Source: Crocodylus rhombifer (Eukaryota > Chordata > Crocodylia > Crocodylidae). Taken from it: a stretch of DNA of 64,000 nt. How positions within the stretch are numbered: position 1 is the first letter of the stretch; each line of letters begins with the position of its first letter. The DNA lies in contig JAVSML010038996.1 of assembly GCA_038503035.1 (NCBI GenBank), positions 1-64,000 on the forward strand, given 5' to 3'. The position numbers and the translations under genes were made by a program. The notes under the pieces were generated by a model. It did not search any database. It was not told where the DNA came from and saw nothing but the letters and a program-made list of their open reading frames with translations. Shown here in pieces: positions 22,580 to 34,079 of the stretch.

Positions 22580-22880
22580 CAGAGTAGTGTAATTTAGACC
22601 ACTTTTAATAACACTATAAAATTACAGTGTTCTTGAACATGACAGAAGTGCAGTGTTTGGTGGGGGGAACCTCTAAACCTCCTTGCACTTTCCAGGATAG
22701 GTGGCAGGGGGTGCTCCACAGCCTCCTGGGGCTTCTCCACTGGTCAGAAATTTGACCAGCTACAGAAGTTATTTAAAGTACTGTAAAATATAGTGCTTCA
22801 AATTTTAATATCTCATTTAACAAGGGTTAATTTAAAGCACTGTACCTATTTTTAAAGTGTTGTAGAGCAGTGCACCTCTG
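22580..22880. mobile_element. Probable MITE with long imperfect inverted ends
   Basis: The left end cagagtagtgtaatttagac, then ccacttttaa and acagtg, pairs loosely with the right end read in reverse (cagaggtgcactgctctaca, acactttaaa, acagtg). About 300 bp, non-coding, with a small GC-rich centre. No TSD was confirmed. Confidence 0.4.
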
Positions 22881-22889
22881 TTAAGTCAC

Positions 22890-23590
22890 AGCAATAAGGA
22901 GCTTTACATGGCAAAAAAGCAAGATCTGTAAACTCAGTTTTCTGAACTCCTGTGCAAGATAAAAGGTGGAAGACCTTATAAAGACTGTGATAACCCGTGC
23001 AATGCATTTTTGGCAAAAAGTATCGGTCAACAGGTGTTGAGTTAGAAGGAACTGCTTTCCATAGGGGACATGGCTGAACTTGTCAGCCAGCAGTGATCAA
23101 GGCTTTCATTATGTGGGTCAGCAGCTGGGCTTTTTGTTACTAGAACACGAGAGTTTGTGTGGTCTGAATGTGTTTCAAATTAGGGGTACCATCAGTGGGC
23201 ACAGGGAGACTCTGAAAGAATATCCCCAATATATGTGGTCCTGACTTCCATTTTTAAAGCCCAGCTTTTGCCTTTTTGAGAGCGCCTTGATGATGCTTGC
23301 AAATGAGTTGCACTGAGAGGCTGAGGCCATCTATATTAAAGTGGGCAGTTTCAATAAAGAGTTATGATAGAATAAACAACTTTTGCAAGCCACATGTAAG
23401 CATTGGGTCAGATCCATGCCACCACATATGGCAGCACATTCTCCATCACAAGAGAAAGTCCTTCATCTTTGATTCTGTTTATTATCCAGCTTGGAGACAT
23501 TTAATGAAAATTGGAGGCATTTTATGAAATTGCACAGCAACTGATGCCAACTGAAACTAGTAACAGTACTCGAGAGGGGACAAAAAATGT
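22890..23590. other. Non-coding stretch, no feature recognised
   Basis: No repeat, exon or RNA signature seen up to the direct repeat that flanks the U2 copy. Confidence 0.4.
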
Positions 23591-23611
23591 GTATTTTTTA
23601 TCCCTGAAAGC

Positions 23612-23740
23612 TTTTTTTTTTTTTTTTTTTTCTGTTTTTTTGCACCGGTCCTGGAAGCACTGGAATACCAGGTCAATGCATGGAGTGGATGGAGCACGCT
23701 CCGGTTCCACCACCCAATACCAAAAAGAATCTGCTCAATA
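23612..23740 (-). pseudogene. RNU2: U2 snRNA 3'-half retropseudogene (SINEU-like), poly(A)-tailed
   Basis: On the minus strand, 23735 to 23641 reads as the 3' half of U2 spliceosomal RNA: gtggaaccggagcgtgctcc, then atccactccatgcattgacc, tggtattccagtgcttccag and gaccggtgca. These follow U2 stem-loops III-IV (known order: GGAGCUUGCUCC, UCCACUCCACGCAUCGACCU, GGUAUUGCAGUACCUCCAGG, ACGGUGCA). The 5' half, including the branch-point recognition region, is missing. A tail of mostly A follows (polyT on the plus strand, 23612-23640). The insert is flanked by a perfect 14-bp direct repeat, ttatccctgaaagc (23598-23611 and 23741-23754), the mark of target-primed reverse transcription. Crocodilians have SINEs with U1/U2-derived heads; this may be one, or a simple truncated retrocopy. 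Confidence 0.9.
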
Positions 23741-23754
23741 TTATCCCTGAAAGC

Positions 23755-26385
23755 ACTGTATTGAATCAATGGTTTTCTGTGTGGATTATAAGTCTGTAAA
23801 GTTCCCTCGCTGTGGACCCTTCCAGAATAGAGGACCTCCAGGGTGGTGAAAGGAAGGCGCAGTGCAATCTGATGTTCCCTAACTAGAGTCGCAGCATAAA
23901 TAAGAGCAGTCTGAGCTTATGCCAAATGCCAAACCAAATGCATGCTCTTGGGATCCTCAGACAGAGCTCTGCCAGACCCAAACACTGGACCTTTGCTTTT
24001 TTTTTCCTCTAAAAAAAAGCCCTTGTGAGGCAAGTGTTGCAGTTCCTCCTTTGTTTGCATATGAAAGATTGCACATTAGTGGAATACCACTAGGCATGCA
24101 TCGTCAGGTGTGCTCTATGGAGGAACGTAATTCATATGCTAATCCTATTTGATGATCCAGAAAGAATGTTTGAACGTTTCAAGAATGTTTCATCCCTCAA
24201 TAATTTTGTTAACTTCTCTTGGCAACAAAACAGGGAGGTAATGAAGTGGTATTTTCAAAAAACATAAAACCTAGACAGCCCTTTCGTCTGAGAAGGGTTA
24301 GTGGGCATATGGTGGACTTCTCCACATGGCTCTGCACTTCATCTGTGACTTGAAAAAACAACCTTGTGGGATACTAATTCAGTTCTTGGTTTCTTTCTTG
24401 TATCAAATACTGCCAACTGTGTCTTAAAACTGTGTCTGGGCCAGATGCATAAGGGTTTTATGATGTGATACTGTTAGGAAGTCTGGGTTGGATATAACAG
24501 AGGCTCTGCTTGGCTGATCCAAACTCCTTTAGTACATCATTTATTTGGGAATCTTAAAGCTGTTTACTCTGAGCCCTAGTGGAAGTCTTTTGGGTTTCGC
24601 ATGGTGGATAAAGGCCTCTGAGCCTTATTGGGTTCTTTAGTTTGCAAGAGGAGACTAGGAAAGGTTCTCTTTGTGCTCTGAATTTTTTTTTCAGAATTTT
24701 TGATTGTGCACAGAGCCTTCAGACTCACCTTCGTGCATGGTGTGACTATGTCACTGGGTGGGGAGGGAAGGCATTACTCAAGTATTTAAGATCATTTATT
24801 TGCATTAAAGCAGTGCCCTACTGTAAGGAGGGTCTATTGTGCACTTGTGCCAAGAGACAATCTCTGCCCTTGCTGTAGAAGTGGATAGAAAAGACAAAGA
24901 AGGAGTTTCAGGCCTATTTTATCAATTGAAAAGGAGCTTTAAGGTCAGAAAAATTAAGAGATGGGTCTAAGATTCCCTGATAAGCACATATACATAACTT
25001 AGAGGGAATTTAGGGGCCTATGTCATGAAGAGTGTTCCAAACTGACAGTGTTCAGCAGTGGCAAAACCATCTAGACACCTAGATACATTAGGACTCAAAT
25101 TTGGCCAGAAGAAGATGCCTAGGTGCTTAGATTCAAGCTACTGAACCTGCTCAAATTCAAGGTCTGTTAACCACCTAGTTGCTTAACTCATTCCTTGGCC
25201 TGAGAGACCTGTAAAATCTCCAGTTCTTTAGGTAAGAACTTATCATGCCGAGTAACCACTTGATGTTGAGAACACATGCTTAGCTCAGTACTAAATATAA
25301 CCAAACAAAGAGATGTTAGCCTTCTGCCCAACAGCCACCTGCTAGAGCACTTGCTTATTCAGCCTGAAGGAGGCAGGCCCACATCTCCCACTTCCATGGA
25401 AACTTTCAGGCTACAAGCTCTGCTGGTTGGTGGCCCTTCCCATTCTGTTGAACCAGGGTCTGTAGGCAGTCAACAATGCAAGATTCATGGTGTAAAAAAG
25501 AAAGAGAGTGTGATCCAGTGGAAATGATATTCCTTTGGAAGTAAGGAGCCTAAGATTTTGGTGTCTGCTGTCAGACATATATTTTTTGTTTTTAAATCAT
25601 TGACTGTCTAATGTAAAATGCATAAACTGTACCTAAACAGTTGGTACTGGAGCTTGTCGGTTTCAGTATTGGCTTTGTAGATAAACACTTCATATATCCT
25701 TGTCATGCATACCAAGGTATTCTTGCTTTTTTAAAAATCCTAGCTATACATGTAATTTATTTGAAAAAAATCACTCTGCTGATTAATTAACCACTAGGCA
25801 AAAAGGACCTGTATCAATTAAGGACAGAGGAATTCCATCAAGTATCTTGGATTCCTAATATGATTCTGATAAGTTATGACTCAATGTAGACTCTACTTAA
25901 GTAGAGATGGCAGAATCTACATTTGATTTTATATAATTAATCTTGTAGTTTGAATGGGTTCCAAAATTGTATTCCTCATCAGTTCACATGCTGATTTTTT
26001 ATTTGATGATGTGACAAAAATTGCCTTATGGCCTTATGAAGACCTGAGCAACAACAGTTCTCTAGGGCTGTTGAAAAATTTAATGTAGAATAGCAGTAAA
26101 ATACCTATATTTCACAGTTTAATGACTAAATTCAAGCTCCAAGTTTGATGCAATAATTCTTCAGAGGGCAATTACATTTCCTATGTGTTTTTTTTAGTGG
26201 AATACTTTTGCAGAGGGGATAATTACAATGCCCAGTTTTTGAAATCTTTTCCTATTGTCCTCTTATTTCTTTGGATTCTTTAAACTGAACAACTGTGTAT
26301 GTGTACATGCTCTTTCTCTCTCTCAGACCCTGAACATTCAAAAGCTTGTAGAATCTGTTTCATTGTTATGTTAATCCGGTTTAAT
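23755..26385. other. Non-coding stretch, no feature recognised
   Basis: About 2.6 kb of AT-rich DNA without recognisable repeats, RNA genes or exons. Degraded repeats beyond visual recognition are likely. Confidence 0.4.
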
Positions 26386-26391
26386 GTCAAT

Positions 26392-26635
26392 GGGCACATC
26401 TACATGTGTATTAATGCACTTTTTCTCATGCGCATTAAAGTTAGTAACTCCAATATGAGGTACTAAATTAAAGCGTATTAGACTATGCTAATGAGCAGTA
26501 GCACAAACACCCGTTTTAGGTGACGCTTAATGCTCAGTAGCCTATTCTACTGTGCATTAGCATAGTTTTTATGCACTGCTTTAATGTTCAGTAGAATAGG
26601 CTATTGCTCATTAAAGTACATGTGTAGACAGGCCC
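26392..26635. mobile_element. Chompy-like MITE with 3-bp TSD
   Basis: The ends gggcacatctacatgtg and (reversed right) gggcctgtctacacatg form terminal inverted repeats. The interior is rich in ttaatgcac/gtgcattag motifs paired across the element. Flanks are AAT on both sides (26389-26391 and 26636-26638). This layout matches Chompy, a MITE family of crocodilian genomes (name from memory). No coding potential. Confidence 0.85.
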
Positions 26636-26639
26636 AATG

Positions 26640-27340
26640 TAATTCAGTTGCAATCCATAGATTACACCAGTGTAAAACAGGAGTATCTGCTGGATCAGGC
26701 CTATTTCACTGATGCTAATAAAGAAGTAAGTAGGCTGTCAATGTGGAGGACTGGTTGTTTTTAGGTGAGATTACCAAGAGATCTTACAGAGAGGAAGAAA
26801 GGAAGAGGAACCAAGGGCAGAGCTCTGAGAGTCCCCTGGAAAGATGGAGGGTGAGGTGTGAAGAGAATCTTCCAAAGATATACTGAAGATTACAGAGGTA
26901 AAAAGAGAACTAGTAGAAAATGGAGTCACTAATGGGCTTGGTCAGCATTCAAATAGGCCTGCTGGATGGTAAAGAGATATGCAAAGGGCAAGATAGGTGT
27001 TCACACAAGGTTGATGTTCATATTAGGAAATGGACAGATGCTGATGGAAGGGGTGCCTTGCTGAATTACTTAGCTGCTTCCTTTCTTTCTTCGTAGGATC
27101 TTTGCTTTTGGGATACGTGGTACAAGGGCCAGCTTAGGTACTGATGATTCCAAAGAATCAGTCCTGACAGTCTAGGGAGCCCTGCTGGTCTCTAGGGGAA
27201 GAGTTAATTACTTTCCCTGTTTTCACTTCCAGCTGGGTCTCTGGATATTCCAGCTGGCAAATAGGAGATGGCTGGCCCATGGGGCAGCCAAGACAGAGAG
27301 AGGGAGATGTGGGGCTAGGAGAAAAAGTACAAGCCAGAGC
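26640..27340. other. Non-coding stretch, no feature recognised
   Basis: No supported feature. One purine-rich run lies near 26790-26850. Confidence 0.35.
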
Positions 27341-27344
27341 ATGC

Positions 27345-27640
27345 ATAGCTCAGTCACTTGGCTGCTGCCCTGGCACAGAGAGGACCTAGGTTCTAGTCTG
27401 AGCACTTTCAGTAGGTCAGAAACCTTCCTACTGCTATTTATCCATTTTGCCCAGTGAATGTCAAATGCAAGGGGCAGTGGGCCAGCTTCAAAAGAGGGGT
27501 TGAGGCTCTTACCCAGTGGTTAGACCTCTTTGCTGGGAAGCAGATGTAAGTTTAAATCCCTTCTGGGTGAGAAGGACCTAGAACCTGAGTTTCCCTCTGT
27601 CAGGAAGTGCCTTAACCACTAGGCTATTAAGTTAAAAAGA
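27345..27640 (+). repeat. Two tRNA-derived SINE-like head remnants
   Basis: At 27510-27640, cagtggttagac (A-box-like) is followed by gtaagtttaaatccc (B-box-like), then a pyrimidine-rich core. At 27345-27440, cctaggttctagtctgagca resembles a B-box region with a core. Both look like old MIR/CORE-type SINEs. They cannot be functional tRNA genes, since no cloverleaf closes. Confidence 0.35.
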
Positions 27641-27644
27641 CAGA

Positions 27645-28580
27645 GGTCACCCCCTCCTCAATTTTACATCTAGTAGGTACATGTGTAGAGTAATTCAGTT
27701 ATGTCACAAATGCAAAGGAAATACCAAACTGTGCATAAGTGCCCCAAACTGCAGTTATGTAGAGATACAAGTGCCACTTGAGCATTCAAAGTGAAATAGG
27801 ATTTAACCTTAAGTGTTGTGCCCAGCATGCAGCTGTCACAAACACTGGTACACTGTAGCAGAGACCTGGGACATTGCTAGACTCTGTTTCTTAAGATAAG
27901 GAGAGAAAGAGAGATTATTGTTTTTCTGACTGCTGCAGGTGCAGAGAATTGGGTAACAATATTTGCTTTCAAGCCAAATTGCTCTCAGACTCCCTTAGTA
28001 TGTTTATTCAGTTGAAGAAAATTACCTAGCTCTTCTGATATGCAGCAATCACAGGTAAGAAAAATTCCCAGATGCATTTTTTATACCTTCTTCTGAAATG
28101 TATGTCTAGACGAGTGACAAGTGAACCTCAAATGGGTTGGTTGCTTATTTGAAAGGTATCTGAAATTATCAGACTGTTCTTGATCTAAGTAAATGGACTG
28201 GGGAACCTGGGAAGGTACATTTTCTCATGTACTTCCCAGCACATCCTGGTTTTAGCTGGTTCAGCATTACTTCAGGAAGGGGCCTTTCTCAAAACATGTG
28301 GGTTTATGATCCCATGCAACATCAGGAAGTACAGGGCGGCATGGACAATATAAAGCCAACAGTGTAACAGAGCACCTCTCTGCACTATTTCAGATGTCAA
28401 GGTCGGGGGAGAGTTTGGATCTGTTCTTTTTACCTCACCTAACTCAGCAACTGACTGTCAGCAGCAACCTTCCTCCACTGGCACTTTAAGTTGTACAGCC
28501 TGTAATGTGGGTGCTGATATGACATGTTTGTGCCAGGTCCTTACAATACAACAACATGCAGTGACACTTTTGCACCTCAC
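27645..28580. other. Non-coding stretch, no feature recognised
   Basis: No repeat or coding signature that I can name. Confidence 0.35.
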
Positions 28581-28582
28581 AG

Positions 28583-28918
28583 TTTCATTGTTGGTAGGGT
28601 CGGGAGGGATCTGAGCAGATCATTGAGTCCGACCCCCTGCCATGGCAGGAAAGAGTACTGGGGTCAAACGGCTCCAGCAAGGTGATTGTCGAGCCTTGTC
28701 TTAAAGACCCCCAGGGTAGGAGCCTGCACCACTTCCCTTGGAAGTTGGTTCCAGATCCTAGCCGCCCTGACTGTGAAGTAGCGCCTCCTGATGTCTAGTC
28801 TGCCCTCTGCCAGCTTGTGACCATTATTCCTGGTCACTCCTGGTAGTGCTCGGGGGAATAGGGACTTCCCCAATGCCTGTTGGTCCCCTCTGACTAGTTT
28901 GTAAAACAGCCCATTCAA
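28583..28918 (-). mobile_element. CR1 LINE 3' end with ORF2 C-terminus
   Basis: The minus strand encodes 84 residues of the CR1 polyprotein C-terminus: GVTRNNGHKLAEGRLDIRRR then YFTVRAARIWNQLPREVVQA, FKTRLDNHLAGAV and a stop at 28664. The 3' UTR follows (gggtcggactcaatgatctg, reversed from the plus strand) and ends in the short atgaaact-type tail. It is 5'-truncated at about 28918 and otherwise open for its whole length, so it is younger than other CR1 pieces here. Confidence 0.9.
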
Positions 28919-28924
28919 GTCAAA

Positions 28925-30792
28925 AGGATTTCATTTAGGGCATTGCCTCTGCCTAACAGCTTGCATGATCAGGGCCATATACTGGAATTAATAAGCAGTT
29001 AGGGGTAATCAGAGCCTCTTATCTAATCTATCTACCCATTTGCATATCCCATAACTCCCATCTCCACAGTAACTGCACCTGCTGTTTGAGAAATATATCA
29101 ACATCTCTTTATGGTATGATTGTTTCACTTGTACCAAATCACAGGTTTTATTTTTTTGAAGCCTTCAGGGTTTTTCTAGTGAACCAACACAGTGAAGTGC
29201 TACATTCAATCACTGCTTTAACAGTTAAACTTTAAAACTTTCCTCAACTGCACTCATCCCAAAATGGAAATGTGAATGCAGCAAAGGTTGTGGGAGCAAC
29301 ACGCAATGTGGTTCAAAATCCACAGACTTGGGTTGTCCTCCTTTTTCCCTTGGCTTGGTGCCCACAAGCAGCAAGGATCTTAGATGAGCCAATGTGTCTA
29401 ACTTAGTGTGGGAGCTGAGGTTTCTTGCAATAAATTACAGCGAGGCAGGAAGGAACCATGAAAAAATCAGTGGTTTTAGCTACCAACTAGTTCATTTTTG
29501 TTCTTGTTTTTCAGTTAGCAATCTGTAAAAATTATTGAAAAACTAGACTCCTCTCTCCAGAGTCAATAATAATCTCTGTGCCAGGTGGTGTAATACTTCA
29601 GAAAAAAAGGTCAGACCTTGGAGGGAATTAGATTGGTTAAGGAAGTAGACTTCTAAACTCCAGTCACTGCAGCTGATTCCTCACTGCTAAGGCATGGGTA
29701 AGTGGCGGGCTTATATTACAGTTCCATAATAACACTGGAAGTCTATAATTTCTATTCCACTTGAATATTAAAATGAAAAAAGTATTCCTTTGGCTTGGTA
29801 AATTCCATGAATCCTTCCCACCTCTGTTTCCATTTTGGTATAAAAATAGAAACAGTTTAGTTCATATCGTGTTTCCAAGTTGGCATGAAGAAGCTACTGT
29901 GTTTGGTTGGTAGTACTATAACTTACTAGAGTATGGCCTACTTTTGTCAGGCTTTGTTTTGTTGCATTTTATTTTAAACCATTAAATATCTAGGTCTGGA
30001 TTGTCAGCTGATGTCAGCTGACATCATCCAAGCTGTCCTATAAAATGTGGCCAAAATCCTAAATTTGTGTGAGCTGACATGGCTCTACTGGAGGCAGTAG
30101 TTATATATCAAGTGATCTTTCCTTTAGGGCAGCCAGCACGGTCCTGATTATTGCTTTCAGTAGAAACCTGTTTCTGCCATCCTTGCACAAGCAACGTTCT
30201 GTATCACTCCAGGTAAAGCCTTTTCAGTTAGCAGAACTGAGCCTTGCTTCTGACTTCATTTTTTCCCCATCAGCCTAGGATGGAAAAATATTAGTTTGCA
30301 TCTATGAAGATGAAATGGTTTTCAAACAATTATTTTAAAAAAATACCTTCTAAACCATCAAGAACCCCCCCTTGAAACTCTATTGTGTTAATCTTTAATC
30401 AGAAAGATGTAATGATTTAATATGGAGAGAGCCTGTCAGTTCCTAGCAGTATTTATTTTTCTCTTTCTTCTTGGCAAACAAGCCTTCTTATGATGACTCT
30501 AGAAAGTATATTTGCTCTGGTAAAGTAGAAATTATATACAGAAATAATTTTGATTCCAGGAAATTAATAGAGCAAGATATCCACATTTTTCCTGTGGAGA
30601 TAATGGGAAATATGTGAAACATCTTTTGGAAGGATGAAACAGTCACATGTGAGTTCATCCACTGTGCATTTGGGTGTCAAGGTTTTGAGGGGCATGTAAG
30701 GAAGACATCCTGTGAAGAGGTACAGACTTGGACAACTTTGAAGTAATTGGCATACTGAAATCCCTTTTCAAAAATCTCTCAGCTTGATGCTG
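28925..30792. other. Non-coding stretch, no feature recognised
   Basis: Nothing supported. A perfect 16-bp palindrome (gatgtcagctgacatc) lies near 30012-30027. Confidence 0.35.
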
Positions 30793-30800
30793 GCACACAT

Positions 30801-31621
30801 TAGGAGTGTGCGAAATGGGCCAAATTCAATTCGTATTCAGATTCAGCCCAAATCAGGGACAGTGATTCAGTTCATTGATTCTAATCACTGTCCCTGATTC
30901 GTTTTGGGCATATCCAAATCTGAAAATTTGATGCTGATTCAGAGAATCAGTGATTTGGCCATAGACACAGCTTTACCTACCTCATGTACCAGCACGTTTT
31001 TTCTACATACCTCAAGGTACCAGGCATGGCTCATTAATGCTGCAATGCTGGGGCAGATGGAGCAGCCCACAGGAGTGCAGGGGGGCCCCCTGCATGCTCC
31101 ATGGTGAACCCAGAAGTGAACCGAAAGTACTACTGGTCCACTTCTGGATCCCCCAGGGAGCATAATGGGGCCTCTCTGTCCCCCCACTCAGTGATTGGCC
31201 ACAGGGGGAGCCCAGGTGCCCCCCCAGACTCAGGAAGCACCAGTCACTGAGCTGGGGGGACCCCAGCGCACTCCCTGGTGGACCCAGAAATGTACTGGAA
31301 GTGCTTTTGGTCCAGTTCTGGGTCTGCTGCTGAGCATGCTGGGGAGCCCCCCACACTCCTGTGGGATGCTCCATCTGCCCCACCATCGCAGCATTCACGA
31401 GCCACCGGGACCTTGAGGTATGTAGAAAAAACATTTAAAGCTGTGTCTATAGCCGCATCTCTGAATCTTTCCAAATCTCTCCAAATTGATTCAGAAGGTT
31501 CTGATTCTATTTGGAAAGATTAAAGGGTCTCCTGATTCAATTTGGATTTGGAGATTCGCCCACCAAATTGGGCTGAATCTCCGCCGAATCGAATCAGGGA
31601 CTGAAACGTCACACAGCCCTA
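30801..31621. mobile_element. hAT-type foldback element, 0.8 kb, exact 8-bp TSD
   Basis: The 821-bp element is bounded by gcacacat on both sides (30793-30800 and 31622-31629). Its ends, taggagtgtgcgaa and (reversed) tagggctgtgtgac, are hAT-like. The two halves are inverted copies of each other for about 400 bp each: on the left ttttttctacatacctcaag then ggggcagatggagca and cccacaggagtg; the same phrases recur on the minus strand of the right half. Both arms even encode matching peptides (FLHTSR, NAAMxGQME). The centre is near 31210. No transposase; presumably mobilised in trans by a hAT like the one at 13354. Confidence 0.85.
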
Positions 31622-31744
31622 GCACACATGCCCTCTGCATGCCCAGACCACAGTATGTGCTCTTGCCAGGCCTAATGCATACCCAAGATGAACCTGAAGT
31701 TCTTTTTGAGGGTGTTGATAGAAATGTGCTCTGGCATGTCACTA

Positions 31745-31791
31745 TGTGCATGTGTGCATGCGTGCATGTGTGTGTGTGCATGCATGTGTGT
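31745..31791 (+). repeat. TG/CATG microsatellite
   Basis: Alternating tgtg and tgcatg units form a simple repeat with Z-DNA-like purine-pyrimidine alternation. Confidence 0.8.
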
Positions 31792-32136
31792 AACTGAAAA
31801 TGTATTCCTTCATGATAGCAATTATGTACCTCAAACTTTCAGGAAAAAGGGAAGTTTCCAGGACCTACTTGACTGTGTATTTCTATCCAGCAGTTAGCCA
31901 GTTATGGCCCTCTCTCCAGGTGAGTGAAAAACCATACCATACTCAGAGGCCTGGATCAATTGAGGGTTTCAATCATTTTTTTTTCACTGGGTTAGAACTC
32001 TAATTCTTAAGAGCTTGAGAACTATGATCCTTCAATGAGATGTAGGTTGTGACATTCTTGAGGGCATCCCTACCACCTAGGAAACACTTCAGCAAAGGGA
32101 TATAGGTTGTAGCTGTGTTGATCTAAGGACATAGGC

Positions 32137-32301
32137 AGACAAGGTTCTTTGGGTAAATCCAATATCTTTTATTAGACAAACTGAAATAGTTTATCAGCCT
32201 GATGAAAAGTGTTTGTACCCAAAAGCTTGTAAAGAAGAATTTCTCCAACTATTTTAGTTGGTCTAATAAAAGATATTGGATTTACCCAAAGAACCTTGTC
32301 T
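32137..32301. mobile_element. Foldback MITE, 55-bp arms
   Basis: The arms 32137-32192 and 32247-32301 are inverted copies with few mismatches (agacaaggttctttgggtaa, then atccaatatcttttattaga). The 54-bp spacer holds gtttgtacccaaaagcttgt. I recall close relatives as common sauropsid repeats but cannot name the superfamily. Flanking TSD not identified. Confidence 0.75.
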
Positions 32302-32309
32302 GTCTTCAG

Positions 32310-33420
32310 CAAAAGGAGGCCTGCCAACTCTGTGTCATAAATGCACAAATAGAGGAAATGTAGCCACCATAGAGCAGCACTGGGCATACGCCACTAAGCT
32401 CTCTGGCTTGGATACTGACCGTCTCTGTGTTCAGGCTCCTTACCTGGCTTCAGTGTTTGTGGACCAGACATACTGCACTATACCCTCAGTGTACTGGAGG
32501 TGGAGTAAGAGTGTGATATGCCCACCCTACAGATTGCAGTGTGCTTAGAGATACCTAAGCTAGTTTAAACAATCTTGCTTATATCCTGAGAGCAGTTCAA
32601 TAGAAGCTAATTCACTCTGCTTTTTGACATACATGCTCCTTCTGAAAATGTTACCTAAGCTGCCTAAAAATTCCCTTGTCTAAAGTATTTTTTGTCCAGT
32701 TGACAGTTAATGTTCCCAGATCATGGAGCTGGATCCTCGGCTGGGATGCACTGAATTTAATGGAGCTATATTGGTTTACCCTCACTGAGTACCTTGCCTA
32801 TTATACTTTACTATTTGGAATAACATTAAGTATGGCAATCCACTTACAATGTTCCCAACCTAAAGACAGGGAGAGAGTTTCTTGGATTCCTTCTTGAGAC
32901 TCATTGAAATAGAACTGCAACATGTGTTTCTTATTTGTACAGGTGGCTTCCTTTTTAGCTCCAGTTGAATCATTTGATTGCAATTTTTATATTTGATCTC
33001 ATGCACAACTTATGTGTAATTGAAATAAAAGAGGACCTGGCTTGCAGTGATGGGGGGATGGGGGGTGGGGAGCATGTCTGTATATCTGAGCTGACCAGGG
33101 CTCTCAGCTCAAGGTGAATGACGGGGTTTAAAAATATCTCCATTGATGGGAAAGGTTAAAGCAGTAAAACTGGACCTTTTTTCTGTTAGCTGCAGCTAAA
33201 ACTGGATTTAAACTTTTAGTGAATATTACTAAAAGAGAAGGGGAGCATTCTGTGCCAAGATCTCAAATACAGTTTGCAGACAGACAAATAAATTCCTAAA
33301 ATATGGCTGTATGATCTCTTTACTGCAGGATACAGCAAACATAATCATTTCTTGGAACTCTATCATATTTCTGAAGCTCTTGGTTTTTCATTCAGAAACA
33401 TGAAAAATTAGGACCTTGCT
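32310..33420. other. Non-coding stretch, no feature recognised
   Basis: No supported feature. The frames at 32276 and 32676 show no domain. Confidence 0.35.
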
Positions 33421-33426
33421 CTCAGC

Positions 33427-33908
33427 GAGGACATCTACACGTGCATTTTACTATGGAGTTGACTAATTAATTAGCCCTGCAGTAAAGTGTCACTGTCTAC
33501 ACATGTGGCACTATTAGACTGCAGTAAAATAATTAACTGTGCTGTAGGGTAGTACTGCCTGACACAAGTACTATCCCATGGCAGAGTTATTTAGCGTGCT
33601 ACAATGCATGTGTAGCCAGTGACCAGGACTGCCTGGGGCACAAGGATGCTACAGTGCAAGGGCTGCCTGCTGACTAGTCCCACACTGTAGCTCCCTTGTT
33701 CCCAAGCCAGCCCCTCTGCAGCATGTTGAGCTGAGGTAGAGCAGCTCTGACCGCCCTGGGCTCTCTGCTAGCTGGGGCTGCGATGCCCCAACTTAATGTA
33801 CTGCAGTCCCAGGTACATGTATAAATGCTGAGCCTGGGAACAATAAACTCCAGGATGAACTGTGCAGGAGTTTATTCAGCCACACTAATCACATGTGTAG
33901 ATGTGCCC
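33427..33908. mobile_element. Long Chompy-like element with GC-rich core
   Basis: The left end gaggacatctacacgtgca and (reversed right) gggcacatctacacatg match Chompy termini. Internal Chompy-type motifs (tgtctacacatgtggcac; acaatgcatgtgtag) lie in the left half. The right half is a GC-rich insert with a hairpin (aataaactcc paired with ggagtttatt, 33842-33876). Flanks agc and agt are near-matching 3-bp repeats. It is about 482 bp, twice the usual Chompy length. Confidence 0.65.
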
Positions 33909-33911
33909 AGT

Positions 33912-34075
33912 GTTAAACTGTTGCAAACTCCCTTTATGACACTGGGCAACTCATTCAATCTTTTTGTTCTTCCCTTTCCCACGTCTGTGAAATACAGTCC
34001 TCTCTTTCTCTCACCCTTGTTCTGATTTGCCTGTTTACCTTGCAAGTCCTGAAAGGCAGGGACAGCTTTTACCCA
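33912..34075 (+). mobile_element. MIR/CORE-type SINE 3' half
   Basis: gacactgggcaactcattca, a pyrimidine-rich stretch with ctgtgaaatacag, then ttgcaagtcctgaaaggcag and ggacagctttt follow the core and 3' tail (ttgtaag...ggggcagggactg) of MIR-like SINEs. Confidence 0.5.
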
Positions 34076-34079
34076 TGAA

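Noticed and set aside
30012..30027. Perfect 16-bp palindrome as a binding site
   Set aside because: An isolated palindrome of this length is not strong evidence and no context supports a regulator.
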